In this document: positions 24,247 to 30,962 of the stretch, in pieces
How the letters are laid out: each line of letters begins with the position of its first letter
Position numbering within the stretch: the first letter of the stretch is position 1
Origin: JAVKLU01 sp031538895
GTDB taxonomy: Bacteria > Pseudomonadota > Gammaproteobacteria > Burkholderiales > Burkholderiaceae
Direction: 5' to 3'
Assembly: GCA_031538895.1 (NCBI GenBank)
Contig: JAVKLU010000047.1
Coordinates: 1 to 37,701, forward strand
DNA: 37,701 nt
Translations under genes and position numbers: made by a program
Notes under the pieces: generated by a model
Told to the model about the DNA's origin: nothing
The model's input: only the letters and a program-made list of their open reading frames with translations
Databases searched by the model: none

Positions 24247-25713
24247 TTAGCGTCGCGCTTTGGCCTGCATGGCAAATTCTTCTTCGGGCGACAGAATCAA
24301 CTTTTTACGTCCGATCAGCGCAAAGTAGGCAATCCCAACCGCGAACCACAACGCGACCCATAGCACCCCATCACGATAGAGCGGATCACTTAACTGGAAG
24401 TACAAGGTAACGAGTGCGATGACGACCGTCAAGCCTGCGCCGACATTGCCTAAGGGGCTGGTGTAAGGGCGCACCATATCGGGCATGTTTTTGCGCAGCA
24501 GCATGAAAGAAAAGGCCTGCATGATGTAGGAAAACATTGCACCAAACACCGCCATGTTAATCAAGGTGCCGCCGATAACCGATGCGCCTTTATCAGCACC
24601 CAATGAAAACCACAGAATAAACATCACCGTGAGCGCGACGAGAGAGCCCGTTATCATGGCGATATGGGGTGTTTTACGAGTGCCGTGAGTCAGAGATAAG
24701 GCTTGTGGAAAATAGCCGGCGCGACTCAAAGAATAAATTTGCCGACCTTTGGCAAAAATAATCGTGTGGAAGCTGGCGACCAAACCCAACACCGCGACTA
24801 AGGCTAAACCTTTGGCAATTTCAGCACCATAAATCGCCTTAAAACCGTCTAACAAAGGTTCGCCCGATTTAGCGAGCGCGTGTGCACCAATCCCCGTGAT
24901 AGAAGGGTTTAACCACAGCACTAAAGACGCCGACACAATCAAGGTGAAAATGCCGGCCACAATACCGCGCGGCATATCATTTTTGGGATCGACTGATTCT
25001 TCGGCAGCCAAAGGTAATTGCTCAATCGCTAAAAACAGCCAGACCGCAAAAGGCAGGGCTGCCAACACACCACTCAAACCCAAAGGCAAAAAGGGACCGT
25101 GACCGTCCTTGAGGAGTTCACCCCCCGCCCCCACATTCATTGCCCATTTTTGAAAATCAATCATGGGCAAGGCGCTAAGCCAAAATACGATTAAGCAAGA
25201 GAGGGCCAACAGGGTGACGACCAAAGTCACTTTGAAAGACAGTTCAACCCCGATGATATTGAGGCCGACAAACAATACGTAAAAACTAATCCACCACAAG
25301 GGCAGGTATTCCACCGGTGTGGCGAATATCCCCGCCATATAGCTGCTAATGAAATAAACGATGACGGCGGGCGTGATCACATATTCCACATTTTCAGCCA
25401 GACCGGTGATGAAACCGCCCCACGGTCCCATTGAGGTACGGGCAAAAGAATAGGCCGCACCAGTGTGAGGCAAGGCCGGCGACATTTCCGCCAGAGAAAA
25501 TGTCAGACCCAGATACATGACGGCGATGATGATAGTGGCGATCAACATACTGCCCCAACCATTGGCCAGGCCCAAATTCCATCCCGAAAAATGGCCCGAG
25601 ATCACCGCCCCGACACCGAGTGCCCAGAGCGACCAAACACCAGCATAGCGACGCAGGCCTCGTTTATCAAAATACGCTTTATCAACTTTACTGTACTGTA
25701 CATTGTCTGACAT
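24247..25713 (-). CDS. APC-family permease, ethanolamine-permease-like
   Basis: An inner-membrane importer of 488 aa with about twelve membrane helices. The N-terminal WSLWALGVGAVISGHFSGWN, with the unwound-helix Gly motif, and the AEMSPALPHTGAAYSFARTS segment are characteristic of the amino acid-polyamine-organocation family, and the closest pattern I recognise is the ethanolamine permease (Eat/EutP) group. It is the first gene of the operon, with a strong ribosome site (aggag) 7 bp before the ATG. It presumably supplies the amine for the ligase encoded next. A polyamine or amino acid substrate is possible. Confidence 0.88.
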   Translation of the reverse strand: MSDNVQYSKVDKAYFDKRGLRRYAGVWSLWALGVGAVISGHFSGWNLGLANGWGSMLIATIIIAVMYLGLTFSLAEMSPALPHTGAAYSFARTSMGPWGGFITGLAENVEYVITPAVIVYFISSYMAGIFATPVEYLPLWWISFYVLFVGLNIIGVELSFKVTLVVTLLALSCLIVFWLSALPMIDFQKWAMNVGAGGELLKDGHGPFLPLGLSGVLAALPFAVWLFLAIEQLPLAAEESVDPKNDMPRGIVAGIFTLIVSASLVLWLNPSITGIGAHALAKSGEPLLDGFKAIYGAEIAKGLALVAVLGLVASFHTIIFAKGRQIYSLSRAGYFPQALSLTHGTRKTPHIAMITGSLVALTVMFILWFSLGADKGASVIGGTLINMAVFGAMFSYIMQAFSFMLLRKNMPDMVRPYTSPLGNVGAGLTVVIALVTLYFQLSDPLYRDGVLWVALWFAVGIAYFALIGRKKLILSPEEEFAMQAKARR

Positions 25714-25798
25714 ATTTATCTCCTAATAATTATTTAAGGAACTACTCACTAATTATAAAAACTGTCTGCGCATCTCACTATCCCATTTTGGCAAGGGA
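25714..25798 (-). promoter_or_regulatory. Promoter region of the amino-alcohol operon
   Basis: On the minus strand a perfect TATAAT (25752-25757) lies 39 bp upstream of the permease ATG; the -35 at 17 bp (TAGTGA) is poor. A consensus -10 with a weak -35 is what an activator-dependent AraC-type promoter would show. No clear regulator half-sites were recognised. Confidence 0.5.
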
Positions 25799-26173
25799 TT
25801 AGTTGCTGGCGTATTTTTGGGTGTCTTGTTTTACCCGAAGTCTAACGAGCGCACTGATGAGTTCTTACGGAATCGGGGTGGCGTAAGGGAAGCGCAGATT
25901 GCCCTTCTCGACGGCATACACAGAAGCGGCCTTCTCGAGCTTGGCGTTTCCAGTGATGGGTGGATAAAACCCAATGTGCGCTTTGAATGCTGCGAAGTAA
26001 CCCAGGATGCCGTACTGCTTGAGCGCGGGCATGCCGTAGCTGATGACTTCTCTTGCAATCGGCGCGGCCTCTATCAGCGTTGCGCGCACTTTGTTCAGAA
26101 TGTCCTGAATCGGGGGATCGAACCCAGCGATGTATTCGTCCACCGTTGTAGGTTTGACGCTAGGTGATGGCAT
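25799..26173 (-). pseudogene. DUF1801/YdhG-like protein, interrupted by an in-frame stop
   Basis: The intact part (102 codons) reads SVKPTTVDEYIAGFDPPIQD, then ISYGMPALKQYGILGYFAAF, then KGNLRFPYATPIP: the iron-chaperone-like DUF1801 (YdhG) fold. A TAA follows (25865-25867). The same frame continues ELISALVRLRVKQDTQKYAS and ends at TAA (25799-25801); the family normally ends in just such a helix (…PLPxxLIxxLVxxRVKE). A single nonsense mutation therefore removes the last helix, about 21 residues. The 102-aa product could still fold. Function in the family is poorly defined. Confidence 0.75.
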
Positions 26174-26287
26174 ATTTACGATCTCGTGAATTTACCTCTT
26201 CTAATACCTGACATGAGGTGCTGCCGTAACGATGAAGCCGCAGGAAGCTACCAGCGCCGCTTGTGACCATCCCTCTGGACTGTAGGC

Positions 26288-26728
26288 TTAGATTGTATTT
26301 TTATTAACCCGCTTTCCCATGCTGATTCTTTGCTCAACGGCGTAGCCAAGCGATCTGTAAAAAGAGACCACCGCTTCATTGCCTTCCATAATCTGGAGAT
26401 TGATTTTCAAACACCCTAAATTTTCCAACGCGTGCTCTGCATGTTTGATCAACATGGAACCTATGCCTTGCTTGCGATGCGCGGAAGAAACCGCTAACGA
26501 ATATAACCAGCCGCGATGTCCATCATAACCCGCCATGACCGTACCCAGAACAGCTTTGTCGCGTACTGCAAGAAAAAATAAACTATCTGCTAGCGCCATT
26601 TTTTTGGCGATGACCAAGCTGGGTTTGTTATGCGCCGCCTCGTAACCAAAGACCGACTCCCAGATTTGAATGACAGACTCTCGATGAAGTTCATCCTTGT
26701 AAACCGTGATATGTAGATTGCTGGACAT
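26288..26728 (-). CDS. GNAT acetyltransferase, YpeA-like
   Basis: A small acetyl-CoA-dependent N-acetyltransferase of 146 aa from the ATG at 26728; two codons further up there is only a TTG. It has the GNAT acetyl-CoA loop (SSAHRKQGIGSMLIKHAE, motif A with Q/RxxGxG) preceded by GTVMAGYDGHRGWLYSLAV, a segment closely similar to E. coli YpeA. The C-terminal FYRSLGYAVEQRISMGKR is also YpeA-like. The substrate is unknown. It lies in a short run of unrelated minus-strand accessory genes, with more than 70 bp on either side. Confidence 0.88.
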   Translation of the reverse strand: MSSNLHITVYKDELHRESVIQIWESVFGYEAAHNKPSLVIAKKMALADSLFFLAVRDKAVLGTVMAGYDGHRGWLYSLAVSSAHRKQGIGSMLIKHAEHALENLGCLKINLQIMEGNEAVVSFYRSLGYAVEQRISMGKRVNKNTI

Positions 26729-26806
26729 AGGCAAGAGATTTGACGTCTGAATTCACCGGCTGCCGAAGGCAGTCCGATGAAATGATTGCTTAGAGGCGTA
26801 GTAGCT

Positions 26807-27448
26807 CTATTTCTCAATGTCAGGCCGTTCGGTGCTCAACAACTGCGCCGAGACGTTTCCTTGTAGAGAGCAAGTAATGCGTGTAACACCTGGATACTTC
26901 TCACCTGCTTCCTCAAGCAGAAACACCCTCTCTACTGTGTTTTTTTTGGGGATGGTTCCGCCAGTTAGACCATCGTCCTTAATCCACTCACCCTTGCTAA
27001 CGGCGGTATTGCGAACCTCAGAGCGGACAAAAACTTCACCATCTTTTCGCAGGCGGTTTCCGTCCACGACAACTGGTTTGATTATCTTGGCAATACTCTC
27101 TGGACTTCCACTAGCCAAAAATCCCCATGAATAATAAAGACCCATTGATTCCAGATCGACGATATCGTCAAAATAACCTAGCAATTGCACTTTGCCATCA
27201 ATTGGAGTGGAAAACATCAATACGCTATTTACATAAACCTTACGATCGGGAACTTTCCAGTACGCTATTTCGCCTTTCTGAACAAGCGTTCCTCTCTTCT
27301 CCAGAACGGAACTTTCCTGTTTCATTGACCGAAAGAATGCGGCATCGCATGAGGATAGATGTTGTATAAGAGCTTCAGAAGAAGGAGGCTCCGCCAACAC
27401 CGACAGTGAGCAAGAGAGTAGTGTGATGCCAAGTATGTAATTTTTCAT
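26807..27448 (-). CDS. Exported hypothetical protein
   Basis: I do not recognise the family. From the ATG at 27448 the protein is 213 aa and begins with a clear Sec signal peptide (MKNYILGITLLSCSLSVLA, cleavage probably before EPPSS). The frame extends 47 codons upstream, but that part is not signal-like and the ATG chosen fits better. The mature part has two Cys (in SSCDAAFF and ITCSLQG) that could form a disulfide, and a mixed alpha/beta composition with GEIAYWKVPDRKVYVN and GYFDDIVDLESMGLYYSWGF. It is probably a soluble periplasmic protein. No linked gene suggests a role. Confidence 0.75.
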   Translation of the reverse strand: MKNYILGITLLSCSLSVLAEPPSSEALIQHLSSCDAAFFRSMKQESSVLEKRGTLVQKGEIAYWKVPDRKVYVNSVLMFSTPIDGKVQLLGYFDDIVDLESMGLYYSWGFLASGSPESIAKIIKPVVVDGNRLRKDGEVFVRSEVRNTAVSKGEWIKDDGLTGGTIPKKNTVERVFLLEEAGEKYPGVTRITCSLQGNVSAQLLSTERPDIEK

Positions 27449-27676
27449 TTTGATATCTTTGCAAGTGACTATGAAATTGGGAAAAACCTCTAACGCAATG
27501 TATATGGCAAAAACGCCATGTTTAAAATAGCAACCAACTGTAATATTCGCATGTAATTTGCTAGCGATGCTGTTGATTCTAAACCCCAAAAGGCGTTTAC
27601 GGTGTCCATGATAACTGATTCTGTGGCACCTGCTATGCTCTGACTCTCACACTTTTATCTGTAAAGGGAGTTCAAA

Positions 27677-28150
27677 TTGATCGACAAGGCCATGCTCAAT
27701 GATGACGTACTGCATTACATCCATCAAAGCGTTTTGTGTTGGTTGGCGACCGTGGATGCGGATGGTGCGCCCAAAGTATCGCCCAAAGAAATTTTTGCCG
27801 CATATGATGATCGTACCGTTTTGATTGCCAACATCGCCTCACCCACTAGCGTGCGCAATATTCGCACAAACCCGACTGTATGCCTCAGTTTTATCGATGT
27901 GTTTATTCAGAAAGGCTACAAGCTAAAAGGTCTTGCCGAGTTTGTACCAGCTATTGATGTGCGTTTTAAGCAGTTGCAAGCGCCCTTGTTAGAAATGACT
28001 AAGGGCATACTCCCCATTCACGGAATCATTGCGATCCAAGTACAGTCGATTGAATCGATTTTTGCGCCGAGTTATCGCCTGATTGAAGACACGACAGAAG
28101 CGACACAAATAAGCAATGCTTTGAGCGCTTATGGCGTGAAAAAAATATAA
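27677..28150 (+). CDS. Pyridoxamine 5'-phosphate oxidase-fold (PPOX) flavoprotein
   Basis: A 157-aa protein of the FMN-binding split-barrel family. SVLCWLATVDADGAPKVSPK is the first hairpin of the fold, and TVLIANIASPTSVRNIRTNP carries the typical flavin-phosphate contacts. It is not PdxH itself; it belongs to the many small PPOX proteins of unclear function. The TTG at 27677 is preferred because a strong ribosome site (aaagggag) sits 7 bp before it; the first ATG (27692) is too far from it. It is transcribed on its own, divergently from the exported hypothetical protein. Confidence 0.85.
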   Translation: MIDKAMLNDDVLHYIHQSVLCWLATVDADGAPKVSPKEIFAAYDDRTVLIANIASPTSVRNIRTNPTVCLSFIDVFIQKGYKLKGLAEFVPAIDVRFKQLQAPLLEMTKGILPIHGIIAIQVQSIESIFAPSYRLIEDTTEATQISNALSAYGVKKI

Positions 28151-28385
28151 AGTTCATCTGGCGGAATCGGCTTTAGGCGCGCAGGGTTTTTCGCGTGCTC
28201 CCTATGGCGTGATTCAGAACATTTTGCGCTTTACTGATAACTGATAAGATTGAGACTGCTTTAAATTGTTTTAACTGTTTTCGCAATGACATTCAGTCGT
28301 TTTGCGAGTGTCATAGCAACTAGCGACGTCAGCATTAGGGGTTTAACTGACGTACTATTTTTAGTCTAAACCTAGGGAGTAAATT

Positions 28386-29522
28386 GTGTCAAAAATTGAA
28401 TTTAAAGATGTTTGCAAGCGTTACGGTACCCAACCTTTGACCATTAACAAGGCCAATCTCACCATTGAATCTGGCGAATTTTGTGTTTTTGTCGGCCCTT
28501 CGGGATGCGGTAAATCAACCTTGCTGCGAATGGTTGCCGGACTCGAAGATATTTCGTCAGGAGAATTATTAGTCAATGGGCAACGAATGAACGACTTGCC
28601 GCCCGCTAAACGCGGTGTGGCAATGGTTTTTCAAAGTTACGCCTTATATCCACACATGACGGTATATGAAAACATGGCCTTTGGTTTAAAAACCATGGGC
28701 AGTAAAAAAAGTGAATACGACGCTAAAGTGCAAGAAACCGCCCGCGTGTTGCATCTTGAACATTTGCTAGACCGTTTACCCAAAGCTTTATCGGGCGGTC
28801 AACGTCAGCGCGTCGCCATTGGCCGCGCGATCGTCCGTGATCCAAAAGTATTTTTATTTGATGAACCTTTATCTAATTTAGATGCGGGATTACGCGTACA
28901 AACGCGTATCGAAATCGCGAAGCTGCATCAGCGTATCGGCACTGCAAGCATGATTTATGTGACGCATGATCAAGTCGAAGCAATGACCTTAGCAAATAAA
29001 ATTGTGTTACTTAACACCGGCGAACGAATTGCCAAATTTGGTAGCATTGCCCAAGTTGGCAGTCCTTTATCCTTGTATCATCGTCCTAACAGCCTGTTTG
29101 TTGCAGAATTTATCGGCTCGCCCAAAATGAATATCTTGCCTGGCGTTTTTTCTAATGGTGATGAACGCAGCGCACAATTAAAAATTGGCAACCTGAGCTT
29201 TCATGCGGCCGTCAACGCACTATCATTGTCAAGAGGAGAAGTCATCTCTTTAGGAATGCGTCCAGAAGATTTATCTTTTACGGATACAAATGACGCATCA
29301 AATACTTTTCATGGACGAGTTGCGCATTTGGAACGCTTAGGCGACTCGTCCTTGGTGTACGTCGAAGTCAACGAACAATTACCTTTAATTACGGTAAAAG
29401 TTGAGGGCTCCAGTCGTGCACAGCATGGCGATAAGGTCATTATCAAAACTCAAGCCGAATCCTTGCACGTGTTTGGCAAAGACGGATTTGCCTGCGAACG
29501 CAAAGTGGATTTGGACACTTGA
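28386..29522 (+). CDS. Sugar-type ABC transporter ATP-binding protein (MalK/UgpC family)
   Basis: The ATPase subunit of a carbohydrate (CUT1) importer, 378 aa. The sequence contains Walker A GPSGCGKST, Q-loop VFQSYALYPHMTVYENMAFG, signature LSGGQRQRVAIGRA, Walker B VFLFDEPLSNLDA, H-loop YVTHDQVEAM, and a C-terminal OB/TOBE regulatory domain (from about residue 240: GSPKMNILPGVF...). Translation starts at GTG (28386) behind tagggag. No permease or binding-protein gene is adjacent, so it is an orphan ATPase that may serve a transporter encoded elsewhere. The transported sugar or glycerol-3-phosphate cannot be chosen from this sequence. Confidence 0.93.
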   Translation: MSKIEFKDVCKRYGTQPLTINKANLTIESGEFCVFVGPSGCGKSTLLRMVAGLEDISSGELLVNGQRMNDLPPAKRGVAMVFQSYALYPHMTVYENMAFGLKTMGSKKSEYDAKVQETARVLHLEHLLDRLPKALSGGQRQRVAIGRAIVRDPKVFLFDEPLSNLDAGLRVQTRIEIAKLHQRIGTASMIYVTHDQVEAMTLANKIVLLNTGERIAKFGSIAQVGSPLSLYHRPNSLFVAEFIGSPKMNILPGVFSNGDERSAQLKIGNLSFHAAVNALSLSRGEVISLGMRPEDLSFTDTNDASNTFHGRVAHLERLGDSSLVYVEVNEQLPLITVKVEGSSRAQHGDKVIIKTQAESLHVFGKDGFACERKVDLDT

Positions 29523-29528
29523 AAATAT

Positions 29529-29544
29529 CCCCATTTAAATGGGG
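29529..29544. repeat. 16-bp perfect palindrome
   Basis: CCCCATTTAAATGGGG begins 7 bp after the ABC ATPase stop. It could form a hairpin in mRNA from either strand but no T-run follows, so it is either a weak terminator or a protein-binding site. Confidence 0.6.
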
Positions 29545-29584
29545 GCCAGTCAATTTCGCCCTGAAAAATGGGTTCTAGGCGGGA

Positions 29585-29612
29585 TTGACAAACGCGAAGA
29601 TATCTATAGAAT
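29585..29612 (+). promoter_or_regulatory. rplM-rpsI promoter
   Basis: Consensus-like TTGACA (29585-29590), a 16-bp spacer and TAGAAT (29607-29612), followed by ccacggcc. The form is common for ribosomal genes in betaproteobacteria. It leaves a leader of about 255 nt before rplM. No coding potential is seen in 29545-29873, and no recognised L13-binding structure was identified by eye. Confidence 0.65.
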
Positions 29613-29873
29613 CCACGGCCTTCGTCTTTTTCTGTGTTCTGGTGGCGTTGTCATGAGCAATATATGATCCTGCTGATACGATCCTAATACGGCCTCTGAA
29701 TATGATCTTGGCTCGACAAAGTTTTAGTTGTTTTACCTTGATTTAGGTGATTACGAAATTCCTGGTGCAGTAGTTTTTAAGAGCTATTGTTCGAGGAAAT
29801 TTGCTTCAGTATCCTGAATCAGTCTTATTTACTGTAATTTTTTACCCTTATTTTTACCCTTAGGAATTTTTTG

Positions 29874-30302
29874 ATGAAAACGTTTTCTGCCAAATCCCAA
29901 GACGTTCAGCACGATTGGTTATTAATTGATGCGAACGAACAAATTTTGGGGCGCGTTGCTGTTGCTATTGCCCATCGTTTGCGTGGCAAACATAAACCCG
30001 AATTTACCCCTCACGTTGATACGGGTGATTTTATCGTCGTTGTTAATGCGGCAAACCTGCGTGTTACCGGTCAAAAATTAACCGATAAAAAATACTATCG
30101 CCACACGGGATACCCTGGTGGAATTTACGAAACAAATTTTGAATCAATGCAAAAGAAACATCCTGGACGCGCGCTTGAAAAAGCAGTAAAAGGAATGTTA
30201 CCAAAAGGTCCTTTGGGTTATGCAATGATTAAAAAACTCAAGGTTTATGCTGGTGCAGATCATCCACACCAAGCACAACAACCGCGCCCATTAGTGATTT
30301 AA
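29874..30302 (+). CDS. rplM: Ribosomal protein L13 (uL13)
   Basis: Early-assembly protein of the 50S subunit. From the ATG at 29874 (preceded by taggaat) the product is 142 aa, the E. coli length; an adjacent TTG one codon upstream is not needed. Family motifs: MKTFSAKSQDVQHDWLLIDA, HRLRGKHKPEFTPHVDTGDF, KYYRHTGYPGGI and the C-terminal LKVYAGADHPHQAQQP. It is co-transcribed with rpsI, 26 bp downstream. Confidence 0.98.
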   Translation: MKTFSAKSQDVQHDWLLIDANEQILGRVAVAIAHRLRGKHKPEFTPHVDTGDFIVVVNAANLRVTGQKLTDKKYYRHTGYPGGIYETNFESMQKKHPGRALEKAVKGMLPKGPLGYAMIKKLKVYAGADHPHQAQQPRPLVI

Positions 30303-30328
30303 CTTTTTAATTCAACCCAAGGAATAAC

Positions 30329-30721
30329 ATGATTGGTCAATACAACTACGGCACAGGGCGCAGAAAAAGTTCTGTTGCACGCGTATTCTTAAAAAATGGT
30401 ACCGGAGTCATTACCGTTAACGGCAAACCTGCTGATAAATATTTTTCACGCGAAACAGGTTTGATGATTTTGCGCCAACCTTTGCAACTGACCCAAAATA
30501 TGGATCGCTTTGACATCATGGTCAATGTCCATGGTGGTGGTGAATCTGGTCAAGCCGGTGCAGTTCGTCATGGTATCACGCGTGCCTTAATCGATTTTGA
30601 CAGTTCGTTAAAACCTGCGTTATCAAATGCAGGTTTTGTGACACGCGATGCGCGTGAAGTTGAACGTAAAAAAGTCGGTTTACACAAAGCGCGTCGTCGG
30701 AAACAGTTTTCAAAACGTTAA
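30329..30721 (+). CDS. rpsI: Ribosomal protein S9 (uS9)
   Basis: 30S protein whose C-terminal tail contacts P-site tRNA. At 130 aa it equals the E. coli length. It contains YGTGRRKSSVARVFLK, GGGESGQAGAVRHGITRAL and the invariant basic C-terminus KARRRKQFSKR. It is the second gene of the conserved rplM-rpsI operon and ends just before a strong terminator. Confidence 0.98.
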   Translation: MIGQYNYGTGRRKSSVARVFLKNGTGVITVNGKPADKYFSRETGLMILRQPLQLTQNMDRFDIMVNVHGGGESGQAGAVRHGITRALIDFDSSLKPALSNAGFVTRDAREVERKKVGLHKARRRKQFSKR

Positions 30722-30738
30722 TCGTTTTGGCTTTCTAC

Positions 30739-30767
30739 AAAAAAGGGCACTTTGGTGCCCTTTTTTT
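30739..30767 (+). terminator. Intrinsic terminator of rplM-rpsI
   Basis: Stem AAAAAGGGCAC with GTGCCCTTTTT around a TTTG loop, ending in a T-run; it starts 18 bp after the rpsI stop. Confidence 0.93.
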
Positions 30768-30962
30768 ATGACGTCTCTAGGACGTCTGAATAAATCTGAT
30801 TTTTTGAACAGAGTATCGTTTTGCCGTACGCCAACTCATTGCTTCCCCTTGGGTCTCTTGGATTCAAGCGCGACAAAAATACCTCAAAGCACTTATTCCG
30901 AACATGCCTAGTAATATTGATATATCTACCCGCCACATGACCTATTTACAAAATACTATTTC

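Noticed and set aside
18245..25713. Putrescine utilisation (Puu) operon
   Set aside because: The PuuA- and PuuD-like genes and ALDH fit, but there is no PuuB-type FAD oxidase or PuuE aminotransferase. An iron alcohol dehydrogenase is present and the permease looks ethanolamine-type. It remains a possible alternative if the oxidase is elsewhere.
25799..27450. Integron cassette array (small GNAT, DUF and hypothetical genes all on one strand)
   Set aside because: No paired RYYYAAC/GTTRRRY attC ends flank the genes. The one GTTAGAC match lies inside the conserved C-terminus of the DUF1801 gene, and the hairpin at 26760-26772 (ctgccgaaggcag) lacks core sites.
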